From Flavobacterium psychrophilum (GTDB lineage Bacteria > Bacteroidota > Bacteroidia > Flavobacteriales > Flavobacteriaceae): a stretch of 9,994 nt of DNA. Shown here one piece after another: positions 1 to 6,728 of this stretch. The stretch covers positions 1-9,994 of the forward strand of contig CAMDGJ010000100.1 of NCBI GenBank assembly GCA_945897545.1. The letters are read 5' to 3'. The translations under genes were made by a program, and so were the position numbers. The notes beneath the pieces were generated by a model. It was not told the DNA's origin. It did no database searches and saw nothing but the letters and a program-made list of their open reading frames with translations. The number at the start of each line of letters is the position of its first letter. Within the stretch, counting starts at the first letter, position 1.

Positions 1-474
1 GCTTTGATTGGAAATAAAATGGATAAGCAAGCCAGAGAAATTGATCAGGCATTGCCAGGAGCCGATGTAGAGAGAGTAGGCGAAGGAATTCGTTTGGTTT
101 TAAATGAGAATGCAGTTCGTTTTGATATTAGTAAATCAACATTGACTACTCAAGCAAGAGCGAATTTAGATAAATTGGTTCCAGTATTTACAGAATATGC
201 CGATACTAATATTGAAATTTTTGGATACACGGATATTACTGGCAAACCAGAATATAATTTGACGCTTTCAGGACAAAGAGCTGAATCAGTTAAAAATTAT
301 TTAATTGTAAAAGGTTTAGTTGCTTCCCGTTTTAAAACTACTGGTGTAGGAATTGCTGAACCCATTGCCACTAACGACACACCAGAAGGTAGAAGTCAAA
401 ACCGTAGAGTAGAATTTGCCATTACGGCAAATGACAAAATGGTGAATGATGCCAAAAAAGAATCAGGAAAATAA
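1..474 (+). CDS. OmpA-family outer-membrane protein, C-terminal part (5'-truncated)
   Basis: Only the last 157 residues are present; the reading frame is open to the first base, so the true start lies upstream. The TTG at base 4 is not a credible start because ALIGNKMDKQ looks like the end of a glycine-zipper segment that usually comes before the OmpA domain in YiaD-like lipoproteins. The remainder is an OmpA C-terminal peptidoglycan-binding domain. It shows FGYTDITG, with the diaminopimelate-binding Asp near window residue 78, then LSGQRAESV with the partner Arg near residue 93, and ends in the usual SQNRRVEFAI. The family anchors the outer membrane to peptidoglycan from the periplasm. A strong terminator follows 22 bases after the stop, so this gene ends its transcription unit. 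The family call is firm; the individual protein cannot be named from this part. Confidence 0.93.
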   Translation, partial: ALIGNKMDKQAREIDQALPGADVERVGEGIRLVLNENAVRFDISKSTLTTQARANLDKLVPVFTEYADTNIEIFGYTDITGKPEYNLTLSGQRAESVKNYLIVKGLVASRFKTTGVGIAEPIATNDTPEGRSQNRRVEFAITANDKMVNDAKKESGK

Positions 475-496
475 AATTAAATAAACATATAACTAT

Positions 497-530
497 AAAG
501 CTGTTTTGTAATGAAACGGCTTTTTTTTTC
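497..530 (+). terminator. Rho-independent terminator after the OmpA-family gene
   Basis: The arm AAAGCTGTTT (497-506) pairs with AAACGGCTTT (514-523) over 10 bp with one G-U pair. The loop is 7 nt and a run of T's continues to 529. Confidence 0.88.
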
Positions 531-583
531 TTTTATTTGGTTGAATCTAAGAAGGAAATCAATGTAAAATTATATTTTTCAAT

Positions 584-591
584 TATATTTG
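584..591 (+). promoter_or_regulatory. Candidate -7 promoter box for the glycosyltransferase
   Basis: TATATTTG matches the Bacteroidota TAnnTTTG -7 element. It ends only 4 bases before the ATG at 596. No clear TTG lies 17-23 bases upstream, so the -33 element is weak or absent. If the box is used, transcription would begin at or next to the start codon. Confidence 0.5.
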
Positions 592-595
592 TCCA

Positions 596-1744
596 ATGCA
601 ACTATCCATAATCATCCTTAATTACAATGTGCGTTACTTCTTAGAACTTTGTGTTCTAAGTGTTCAAAATGCGACACAAAATATTGATGCCGAAATTATT
701 GTAATCGACAACAATTCACAAGATGACAGTTGCGTAATGATGAAAAAGCGTTTTCCAAATGTAAAACTCATAGAAAACAAGGAAAATTTAGGTTTCCCAA
801 AAGGTAATAACATTGGTGTTGCCGCAGCTCAAGGGGAATATATTTGTATTTTAAATCCAGATACGGTTGTAGCCGAAGATACTTTTACGAAAGTGATGGC
901 TTTCGCCAAAAAACAAAAAGATTTGGGAATTGTTGGTGTAAAACTCATCGACGGAACGGGAAATTTTCTACCCGAAAGCAAACGTGGAATTCCAACACCG
1001 TTTGTAGCTTTTACCAAAATTACTGGTTTGTATAAAATCTTTCCGAAAACATTTGGAAAATATTATGCCCAACATTTATCCGAAAATAAAACTGGAAAAG
1101 TCGAAATTCTCGTTGGCGCATTTATGCTGTTGAAGCGTGATTTGTATAATGAAATTAACGGTTTCGACGAAAATTGTTTTATGTATTCTGATGATTTTGA
1201 TTTGTCGTATATGGCGTTAAAAAAAGGGAAATCAAATTATTATTTTCACGAAACGTCTGTGATACATTATAAGGGTGAAAGCACAATTAAGGACGAAACC
1301 TATATGAAACGCTTTCAGGAAGCAATGAATTTCTTTTACAAAAAGCATTTCGAGGTGTCTTTTTTATTTTCGGTTTTTATGAAAATGGGAATTGTGTTTT
1401 TTTCATTGGTCAAAATGTTTCAGGGAAAACCAAAACTAAAACCAAGCCCAGAATTTTTCATTCTTGTATCTGAAGATGAGGTTTTGAGAGGAAAATTAGA
1501 AAATCAATTGGGGAAATTAGTGAAACGACAGAATATTACGAAATCGTTTGCGGAAAATGCAAATATTGAAATTATTTTCGACCAAAATCACCTCGATTTT
1601 AAGACTATAATTAAAACTTTTGAAACCAATAATAACAAGGGTTTTACTTTTAAAATTATTCCTGAATCATCTGATTACATGATTGGCAGCAACAGTAGTT
1701 TTGATAGGGGAGAAGTCATCAAGATTTTAGATTTTAGATTTTAG
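596..1744 (+). CDS. Family 2 glycosyltransferase (rhamnosyltransferase-like)
   Basis: This 382-residue protein probably transfers a sugar from a nucleotide-sugar donor onto a cell-surface glycan or lipid-linked acceptor at the inner face of the cytoplasmic membrane. The N-terminal GT-A fold is clear: LSIIILNYN at the start, IVIDNNSQDDS, ENLGFPKGNN, and NPDT at residues 87-90 in place of the metal-binding DxD. SDDFD at 198-202 is the usual acidic catalytic region, followed by HYKGEST. Residues of about 252-275 (FEVSFLFSVFMKMGIVFFSL) are hydrophobic and could form a membrane segment. The last 100 or so residues match no domain I can name. The start is supported because family members begin with this beta strand. 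The final residues KILDFRF are encoded by a tandem heptamer repeat that also supplies the stop. Donor and acceptor cannot be inferred; no other glycan genes lie nearby. Confidence 0.9.
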   Translation: MQLSIIILNYNVRYFLELCVLSVQNATQNIDAEIIVIDNNSQDDSCVMMKKRFPNVKLIENKENLGFPKGNNIGVAAAQGEYICILNPDTVVAEDTFTKVMAFAKKQKDLGIVGVKLIDGTGNFLPESKRGIPTPFVAFTKITGLYKIFPKTFGKYYAQHLSENKTGKVEILVGAFMLLKRDLYNEINGFDENCFMYSDDFDLSYMALKKGKSNYYFHETSVIHYKGESTIKDETYMKRFQEAMNFFYKKHFEVSFLFSVFMKMGIVFFSLVKMFQGKPKLKPSPEFFILVSEDEVLRGKLENQLGKLVKRQNITKSFAENANIEIIFDQNHLDFKTIIKTFETNNNKGFTFKIIPESSDYMIGSNSSFDRGEVIKILDFRF

Positions 1745-1769
1745 ATTTTAGATTTCAGATTTTAGATTT
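1723..1769 (+). repeat. Tandem heptamer repeat GATTTTA, overlapping the end of the glycosyltransferase gene
   Basis: There are six full copies of GATTTTA (one is GATTTCA) plus a partial copy. The stop codon of the preceding gene (1742-1744) lies inside the array. A related array in the opposite orientation occurs at 4111-4152. Confidence 0.9.
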
Positions 1770-1813
1770 GTCCAAAAACCTTTAAATATAGGTTAATAAC
1801 TAAAAATAATTAC

Positions 1814-1821
1814 TAATTTTG
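1814..1821 (+). promoter_or_regulatory. Candidate -7 promoter box for the E2 gene
   Basis: TAATTTTG matches TAnnTTTG and lies 37 bases before the ATG at 1859, giving a plausible short leader. The -33 region (about 1790-1797) is AT-rich without a clear TTG. Confidence 0.5.
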
Positions 1822-1858
1822 CACTCATAAAATCAAAATCACCTTTTGGATTAATAAT

Positions 1859-3178
1859 ATGGCAAGATTTGAATTGAAACTTCCAAAAATGGGAGAAAGC
1901 GTTGCAGAAGCGACCATTACAAACTGGTTGAAACAAGTGGGTGACAAAATTGAAGCCGACGAAGCTGTGCTTGAAATCGCAACTGATAAAGTAGACAGCG
2001 AAGTGCCAAGCGAAGTTTCAGGAGTTTTAGTGGAACAATTATTTGGCAAAGATGATTTGGTTCAGGTTGGTCAGACTATTGCTATTATTGAAACCGAAGT
2101 CGATTCAGTTTCAGAAACTCCAAAACAAGAAGTTGTTGCTCCAGTTGAAGTGTCAGCCATCGAAAAAAGTATTGAAGTGGTCAAAGACGCTCATGAAACT
2201 CCAACTATCCCGATAGCTATCGGGACGGATTCTGATAAATTCTTCTCACCATTGGTCAAAAATATTGCCAAGGAAGAAGGTATTTCTGTTGCCGAATTGG
2301 AAAATATTTCCGGTTCAGGAAAAGAAGGTAGAGTAACTAAGGAAGATGTTTTAAATTATATAAAAAATAGAGGTTTTGTGCTGCCGAGCGCTGTAGGGGT
2401 GCCAAAACCCCTTGTTCAACCAACCATAAACAATCAACCACAAGTTGCTGCGCCAGTTTCAGTAAATGGAGGTGATGAAATCATTGAAATGGACCGAATG
2501 CGCAAGCTGATTGCGGGTTATATGGTGGCGTCGGTACAAACTTCAGCACACGTGCAATCGTTTATCGAAGTTGATGTGACAAATATTGTAAAATGGAGAG
2601 AAAAAGTGAAAACTGCTTTCGAAAAAAGAGAAGGCGAGAAACTGACTTATACTCCGATTTTTATGGAGGCTGTTGCCAAAGCCTTGAAAGATTTCCCAAT
2701 GATGAATATTGCCCTAGATGGTGATTTCATTATCAAAAAGAAAAATATAAACCTCGGAATGGCGGCGTCATTACCCAATGGAAACTTAATCGTTCCCGTT
2801 ATTAAAAATGCAGACCAATTGAATTTAGTAGGAATGGCAAAAGCCGTGAATGATTTAGGAGGCAGAGCAAAAGCCGGAAAACTAAAACCAGACGATACCC
2901 ATGGTGGAACTTACACAGTAACAAATGTGGGGACTTTTGGAAGTGTTTTTGGAACTCCAATTATCAATCAACCGCAAGTAGGAATATTGGCCCTTGGTGC
3001 TATCCGAAAAGTTCCGGCAGTTATCGAAACTCTAGAAGGAGATTTTATAGGAATTCGTCACAAGATGTTTCTCTCACACAGCTATGACCACCGTGTTGTA
3101 GATGGAGCGCTTGGCGGAAGCTTTGTAAAACGTGTGGCCGAATATCTAGAAGCATTTGATTTAGATAATGATTTTTAA
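1859..3178 (+). CDS. Dihydrolipoamide acyltransferase, E2 component of a 2-oxo acid dehydrogenase complex
   Basis: This 439-residue E2 core enzyme accepts an acyl group from the E1 decarboxylase on a swinging lipoyl arm and passes it to CoA. Domains in order: one lipoyl domain (about 2-78) with lipoylated Lys44 in ATDKVDSE; a linker (80-125); a peripheral-subunit-binding domain (about 127-170: FFSPLVKNIAKEEGI, then GKEGRVTKEDVLNYI); a second linker; and the catalytic domain from about 205 with EMDRMRKLIAGYM and the signature HRVVDG at 411-416 (catalytic His411, Asp415). No E1 or E3 gene is adjacent, so the partner subunits must be encoded elsewhere. The substrate (branched-chain oxo acid, pyruvate or 2-oxoglutarate) cannot be decided, and I leave the symbol blank. 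Both linkers contain a hairpin-forming DNA sequence (2208-2225 and 2395-2412), which may be inserted repeats. Confidence 0.95.
   Translation: MARFELKLPKMGESVAEATITNWLKQVGDKIEADEAVLEIATDKVDSEVPSEVSGVLVEQLFGKDDLVQVGQTIAIIETEVDSVSETPKQEVVAPVEVSAIEKSIEVVKDAHETPTIPIAIGTDSDKFFSPLVKNIAKEEGISVAELENISGSGKEGRVTKEDVLNYIKNRGFVLPSAVGVPKPLVQPTINNQPQVAAPVSVNGGDEIIEMDRMRKLIAGYMVASVQTSAHVQSFIEVDVTNIVKWREKVKTAFEKREGEKLTYTPIFMEAVAKALKDFPMMNIALDGDFIIKKKNINLGMAASLPNGNLIVPVIKNADQLNLVGMAKAVNDLGGRAKAGKLKPDDTHGGTYTVTNVGTFGSVFGTPIINQPQVGILALGAIRKVPAVIETLEGDFIGIRHKMFLSHSYDHRVVDGALGGSFVKRVAEYLEAFDLDNDF
2208..2225. repeat. Perfect 18-bp palindrome inside the E2 coding sequence
   Basis: TCCCGATAGCTATCGGGA is its own reverse complement. 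It encodes part of TIPIAIGTD in the linker between the lipoyl and subunit-binding domains. The same 8-bp arms recur, with a 3-nt centre, at 5146-5164 in an intergenic region, so it belongs to a dispersed palindromic repeat family. Confidence 0.85.
2395..2412. repeat. Short hairpin in the second E2 linker
   Basis: AGGGGT (2395-2400) and ACCCCT (2407-2412) form a perfect 6-bp stem around GCCAAA. It lies in the linker between the subunit-binding and catalytic domains and encodes part of VGVPKPL. No second copy is in the window, so its repeat status is unproven. Confidence 0.5.
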
Positions 3179-3290
3179 TGTTTACGGGACTAAATAGATA
3201 TAAAACCTGGCAGTTTTATAAATTAGTTGGGTTCTTTGATTTTTGTCCAAAACTTTTTTAAATAATCGACGAACGGTACCTTCAAAAAGA

Positions 3291-3298
3291 TATATTTG
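3291..3298 (+). promoter_or_regulatory. Candidate -7 promoter box for the exonuclease operon
   Basis: TATATTTG matches TAnnTTTG and ends 18 bases before the ATG at 3317. No clear TTG is present at the -33 spacing. Confidence 0.5.
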
Positions 3299-3316
3299 TC
3301 ATTCTAAAATTTATAA

Positions 3317-4087
3317 ATGGAGCTCAAGATTAACAAACCAATTTGTTTTTTCGACCTAGAAACCACTGGAATTGATGTCGCCAAAGATCGAATTGTAGAA
3401 ATATCAATCTTTAAAGTTTTCCCTAACGGAAATAAAGAAAGTAAAACTTGGTTAGTCAATCCAACTATTCCAATTCCACCACAATCAACAGCCATTCACG
3501 GCATCAGCAATGAGAAAGTGGCAAATGAGCCCACCTTCAACGAATTGGCTTCACAGGTTTACAATATGATCAAAGATTCAGATTTAGCTGGATACAATTC
3601 AGATCGTTTTGATATTCCATTGTTAGCAGAAGAATTGCTTCGCGCTGGTGTTGATTTTGATATGAAAAACAGAGTTTCTGTAGATGTTCAGACTATTTTT
3701 CATAAAATGGAAGAAAGAACATTAAGTGCGGCAATGAAGTTCTACTGCAATCAAAGTATAGAAAATGCTCATTCTGCCGAAGCCGATACCATGGCAACCT
3801 ACGAAATTATGAAAGCCCAATTAGATCGTTATCCAGAATTGGAAAACGACATAAAATTGTTATCTGAATTTACAACAAGAAAAAAAATTGCTGATTTTGC
3901 GGGAATGATTGCGTTTGACGCTGATAATGATGAAATTTTTACATTTGGAAAACACAAAGGAGTAAAAGTCGTCAAAGTTTTAGAAACCGAACCGGGCTAT
4001 TTCAGTTGGATTCAAAATGCTGATTTTCCATTGTATACTAAGAAAGTTTTGACAGCAATTAAGTTAAGAAAATTAAACACTAAATAG
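3317..4087 (+). CDS. DEDDh-family 3'-5' exonuclease (DNA polymerase III epsilon-like / exonuclease X-like)
   Basis: This 256-residue protein probably degrades single-stranded DNA from the 3' end in repair or proofreading. All five DEDDh catalytic residues are visible: Asp13 and Glu15 in FFDLETTG, Asp99 in GYNSDRFDIPLL, and His152 and Asp157 in AHSAEADT. IHGISNEKV near 60-68 is also typical. The C-terminal segment (about 207-250, FGKHKGVKVVKVLETEPGYFSWI) resembles the small C-terminal module of exonuclease X-like proteins, which argues against a plain DnaQ proofreading subunit. A promoter-like box lies just upstream. The next gene starts 66 bases after the stop in the same direction, so the two may share a transcript. 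The enzyme class is secure; the cellular role is inferred. Confidence 0.92.
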   Translation: MELKINKPICFFDLETTGIDVAKDRIVEISIFKVFPNGNKESKTWLVNPTIPIPPQSTAIHGISNEKVANEPTFNELASQVYNMIKDSDLAGYNSDRFDIPLLAEELLRAGVDFDMKNRVSVDVQTIFHKMEERTLSAAMKFYCNQSIENAHSAEADTMATYEIMKAQLDRYPELENDIKLLSEFTTRKKIADFAGMIAFDADNDEIFTFGKHKGVKVVKVLETEPGYFSWIQNADFPLYTKKVLTAIKLRKLNTK

Positions 4088-4110
4088 ATTACAGAGAACA
4101 GGTAGCAGAC

Positions 4111-4152
4111 TGAAATCTAAAATCTGAAATCTGAAATCTGAAATCTGAAATT
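4111..4152 (+). repeat. Tandem heptamer repeat TGAAATC ending at the FAH-family start codon
   Basis: There are six 7-bp copies (TGAAATC, with one TAAAATC and a last TGAAATT). The array ends one base before the ATG at 4154, so it fills the ribosome-docking region. The reverse complement of the unit is GATTTCA, the same unit family as the array at 1723-1769. Confidence 0.92.
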
Positions 4153-4153
4153 A

Positions 4154-4765
4154 ATGAAGATTATCTGCATAGGAAGGAATTATGTCAATCATATTGCGGA
4201 GCTACAAAACGAAAGACCATCAGAACCGGTTATTTTTATGAAACCTGATTCTGCCGTTTTATTAAAGCAGCATCCTTTTGTAATTCCTGAATTTTCAAAC
4301 GATATTCATCACGAAATCGAACTAATAGTTCGAATAAATAAAGTTGGAAAATATATTGAAAAAAAATTTGCTCATAAATATTATGACGAAATTAGTGTAG
4401 GAATTGATTTTACGGCTCGTGATTTGCAAAACGAATTAAAAGCTAAAGGATTGCCTTGGGAAAAAGCAAAATCGTTCGATGGATCAGCCGTAATAGGTGA
4501 ATTTATACAAAAAAAGCAATTTAAATCATTGGAAAATATTACCTTTGAATTAACTAAAAATTATAAAACGGTTCAAAAGAGCAATGCCTGTTATATGTTG
4601 TGGAAAATTGATGAACTCATTTCTTATATTTCACAATATTTTACTTTAAAAATTGGCGATATTATTTTTACTGGAACTCCGGAAGGTGTAGCAGCGGTAA
4701 AATCAGATGATATATTAGAAGGGTTTTTGGAAGGTAATAAACTATTTAGCATAAAAATAAAATAA
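4154..4765 (+). CDS. Fumarylacetoacetate hydrolase (FAH) family protein
   Basis: This is a 203-residue cytoplasmic metal-dependent enzyme. The family cleaves or decarboxylates acylpyruvate- and oxaloacetate-type C-C bonds; the small single-domain members include acylpyruvases and oxaloacetate decarboxylases. Visible features are CIGRNYVNH at 5-13, FMKPDSAV at 28-35, the metal ligands Glu54 and Glu56 in HHEIELIVRI and Asp85 in GIDFTARDLQ, KSFDGSAVIG, and the C-terminal FTGTPEGV loop. Length and motifs fit the YcgM/FAHD1-like subgroup. The start directly abuts a heptamer repeat array. The stop overlaps the next start as TAATG, implying translational coupling with the Hpt gene. The true substrate is not shown by the sequence. 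Confidence 0.92.
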   Translation: MKIICIGRNYVNHIAELQNERPSEPVIFMKPDSAVLLKQHPFVIPEFSNDIHHEIELIVRINKVGKYIEKKFAHKYYDEISVGIDFTARDLQNELKAKGLPWEKAKSFDGSAVIGEFIQKKQFKSLENITFELTKNYKTVQKSNACYMLWKIDELISYISQYFTLKIGDIIFTGTPEGVAAVKSDDILEGFLEGNKLFSIKIK

Positions 4766-5109
4766 TGGCACTACATTACAACCTATCAAAAGTATACGCG
4801 CTTTCAGATAATGATCCAGAATTTGTAATTCAAATAGTTACACTATTTGTAACTGAAATTCCTGAGGACCTTGCGGAAATCAAAGAAGGAATTAAAAAGA
4901 ATGATCATAAACATGCTTATTCATACGCACACAAAATAAAACCATCCCTAGATTTACTTGGATTAAAGATGGCTTCCGAAGAAATTTTACAAGTTGAAGC
5001 ATGGACAAAAGCTGAGGGAGAAAAGAAAGAAATTAAAGAAACTTATAAGAGTATTAGAAATCAAGTTGAAGAAGCGGTAAAAGAATTGAAAAAAGATTTT
5101 GAATTATAA
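4765..5109 (+). CDS. Orphan Hpt (histidine phosphotransfer) domain protein
   Basis: This 114-residue, all-helical cytoplasmic protein consists of little more than one Hpt domain. The expected phosphorylated histidine is His56 in YAHKIKPSLDLLGL, where AHKIK is the Hpt core motif and the downstream SLDLLG occupies the position of the usual SxxxG. Members relay phosphate between a hybrid kinase's receiver domain and a response regulator. No kinase or regulator gene lies in the window, so its partners are unknown. Its ATG overlaps the stop of the FAH-family gene by one base (TAATG), so it needs translational coupling or reinitiation. A terminator at 5211-5240 follows, placing it last in the operon. 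Confidence 0.87.
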   Translation: MALHYNLSKVYALSDNDPEFVIQIVTLFVTEIPEDLAEIKEGIKKNDHKHAYSYAHKIKPSLDLLGLKMASEEILQVEAWTKAEGEKKEIKETYKSIRNQVEEAVKELKKDFEL

Positions 5110-5114
5110 GAAGT

Positions 5115-5134
5115 CCTGCCTGCCGGTAGGCAGG
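5115..5134. repeat. Palindromic repeat, CCTGCC type
   Basis: CCTGCCTGCCGGTAGGCAGG is self-complementary apart from one G/T pair. A diverged relative lies at 5287-5308. Similar palindromes are, from general knowledge, scattered between genes in many Bacteroidota genomes. Confidence 0.8.
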
Positions 5135-5145
5135 TATTTCCTGCT

Positions 5146-5164
5146 TCCCGATAAGCTATCGGGA
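5146..5164. repeat. Palindromic repeat, TCCCGATA type
   Basis: TCCCGATA (5146-5153) pairs with TATCGGGA (5157-5164) around AGC. It is the same element as the palindrome inside the E2 gene at 2208-2225, but with a 3-base rather than 2-base centre. Confidence 0.82.
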
Positions 5165-5210
5165 CGTTTCAAGTTTTTCACCAAAAACACCTTTTTTAGA
5201 AAAAAAAGAT

Positions 5211-5240
5211 AAAAGGAGCTTCCTCTGGTTGCTCTTTTTT
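5211..5240 (+). terminator. Probable terminator of the exonuclease-FAH-Hpt unit
   Basis: AAAGGAGC (5212-5219) pairs with GCTCTTTT (5231-5238) with one G-U pair, around an 11-nt loop. The 3' arm is itself T-rich and runs into TT. It lies about 100 bases after the Hpt stop. Confidence 0.6.
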
Positions 5241-5286
5241 ATTTTGAAAAAAATACTGATTTTAGGCAAAAAAGCTTTCCATTTCC

Positions 5287-5308
5287 ACCTGCCTGTCGGC
5301 AGACAGGT
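5287..5308. repeat. Imperfect palindromic repeat, CCTGCC type
   Basis: The 22-base palindrome reads ACCTGCCTGTC on the left arm and GGCAGACAGGT on the right, with one mismatch and one G-T pair. It is related to 5115-5134, with two palindromes of this type in one gap. Confidence 0.72.
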
Positions 5309-5350
5309 CAATACTAAACAGATTATATATTTCAGATGAACAGGCAAAAT

Positions 5351-5404
5351 TACAAACTTCAAGATTCAATATTCAAGCTTCAAACTTCCAACCTCTAACT
5401 TCAA
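5351..5404 (+). repeat. Degenerate heptamer array (TTCAAAC type) abutting the cinA start
   Basis: From 5351 the sequence keeps a strict 7-base period: TACAAAC, TTCAAGA, TTCAATA, TTCAAGC, TTCAAAC, TTCCAAC, CTCTAAC, then TTCAA. The last partial unit touches the ATG at 5405. Confidence 0.82.
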
Positions 5405-6655
5405 ATGAAAGCAGCAATAATTACAATAGGTGATGAAATTCTAATAGGGCAAATCGTTGATACTAACTCAGCTTTAATTGCCAAATCATTAGATAAAATT
5501 GGTGTTGAGATTCACGAAATGATTTCCATAAGCGATAACAAGCAGCATATTCTTGATACTTTTACTAATTTTCAGAATAAGGTTGATCTAGTATTAATTA
5601 CTGGCGGACTTGGTCCAACGAAAGACGATATTACCAAAAAAACATTTTGTGATTATTTTGATGATGTATTGGTAGTTAACGATGAAGTTCTCGCTCATGT
5701 TACTCAAATAATAGAAGGTTTTTATAAACGAAAAATTACGCAACTTAACAAGGATCAAGCTTTAGTTCCTTCGAAATGCACTGTCCTGCACAACAAAGCA
5801 GGAACTGCACCCGGAATGTGGATGAAAAAAGAAAATACGGTGTTTATTTCACTACCAGGAGTTCCTTATGAAATGAAGTATTTGGTTGAAAATGAAATAA
5901 TCCCCAAAGTAGTTCGGGAATACAAACGACCTTACATTATTCATAAAACAATTCTTACTTACGGTCAAGGCGAAAGTATGGTTGCCGAAAGAATTGAAAA
6001 TTGGGAAAATAATTTACCCGAGTTCTTGAAATTAGCATATTTACCTAGCATTGGGAGAGTAAGACTGCGTATTTCTGCAAGAGGAACGGATAAGCCGTTC
6101 TTAGAAAAGGCTATTGACGAGAATGTGGCGTCATTGACTAAAATAATTGGAGATATCATTGTTGGTTTTGAAGATGATGAAACATTAGAGAGAGTTGTAG
6201 CAAAGCTTTTGATACAACAAAATAAAACCATATCCACTGCAGAAAGTTGTACAGGAGGTCAAATTGCACAGATTTTGACATCGGTTGATGGTGCTTCAAA
6301 TTACTTCAAAGGAAGTATTGTGTCGTACGCTACCGAAACAAAAATAGCTGTATTGGGTATAGCAGAAGATTTAATCAAAGAGCATTCCGTAGTAAGTGCA
6401 GCAGTGGCAAAACAAATGGCAATAAATGTGCAAAGTATAATGAAAACAGACTATGCCATTGCTACTACAGGAAATGCCGGGCCTACAAAAGGAGACTCAA
6501 ATGCAGAACTTGGCACCGTTTTTATTGCATTGGCAACGCCAAATGAAGTTATAGTAAATGAGTTTAATTTTGGTAAATCTCGTGAAAAAGTGATTGACAG
6601 AGCGGTGATTAAGAGCATCGAACTCTTGCGTAAAGAAATATTAAAAAATGTGTGA
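5405..6655 (+). CDS. cinA: CinA-like protein, nicotinamide-nucleotide amidase
   Basis: This 416-residue protein has the full two-domain CinA form. The N-terminal molybdopterin-binding-like (COG1058) domain carries GDEIL at 9-13, [10 protein letters not shown] at 66-75, GTAPGMW and LPGVPYEM; in characterised relatives it hydrolyses ADP-ribose. The C-terminal PncC domain has TAESCTGG at 278-285, with Ser281 as the likely key residue, then VSYATETK and the loop [18 protein letters not shown]. This domain deamidates nicotinamide mononucleotide to nicotinate mononucleotide for NAD salvage. Length is normal for the family. The ATG is directly preceded by a heptamer repeat array, and no clear promoter box was found between the upstream terminator and the start. 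The next gene, rpmB, has its own promoter-like sequence. Confidence 0.96.
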   Translation: MKAAIITIGDEILIGQIVDTNSALIAKSLDKIGVEIHEMISISDNKQHILDTFTNFQNKVDLVLITGGLGPTKDDITKKTFCDYFDDVLVVNDEVLAHVTQIIEGFYKRKITQLNKDQALVPSKCTVLHNKAGTAPGMWMKKENTVFISLPGVPYEMKYLVENEIIPKVVREYKRPYIIHKTILTYGQGESMVAERIENWENNLPEFLKLAYLPSIGRVRLRISARGTDKPFLEKAIDENVASLTKIIGDIIVGFEDDETLERVVAKLLIQQNKTISTAESCTGGQIAQILTSVDGASNYFKGSIVSYATETKIAVLGIAEDLIKEHSVVSAAVAKQMAINVQSIMKTDYAIATTGNAGPTKGDSNAELGTVFIALATPNEVIVNEFNFGKSREKVIDRAVIKSIELLRKEILKNV

Positions 6656-6660
6656 TAATT

Positions 6661-6693
6661 TTTTGCTTCATCCGTTTATTTTTCTTTTCTTTG
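6661..6693 (+). promoter_or_regulatory. Candidate promoter of the rpmB-rpmG-DUF4295 operon
   Basis: TTTTG at 6661-6665 could be the -33 element and TTTCTTTG at 6686-6693 the -7 box (consensus TAnnTTTG, with T for A at the second base). The spacer is 20 bases, which fits Bacteroidota promoters. The ATG is 35 bases downstream. Confidence 0.5.
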
Positions 6694-6728
6694 CACCCTG
6701 ATTTTGAATAACGATAAAAGATAAGATA

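Noticed and set aside
4..6. TTG at base 4 as the start of the OmpA-family gene
   Set aside because: The frame is open to the window edge, and the first residues look like the inside of a glycine-zipper region.
3199..3220. TATAAAAC/GTTTTATA hairpin after the E2 gene as a terminator
   Set aside because: The 8-bp stem is almost all A-T and no T tract follows, so it is too weak to call.
1723..4152. Heptamer arrays as a CRISPR-like structure
   Set aside because: The units are 7 bases and contiguous with no spacers; they are simple tandem repeats.
5156..5362. 68-codon minus-strand open frame in the intergenic region before cinA
   Set aside because: It consists of repeat and terminator sequence. 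Peptides such as CLPTGR are the usual by-product of the CCTGCC palindrome.
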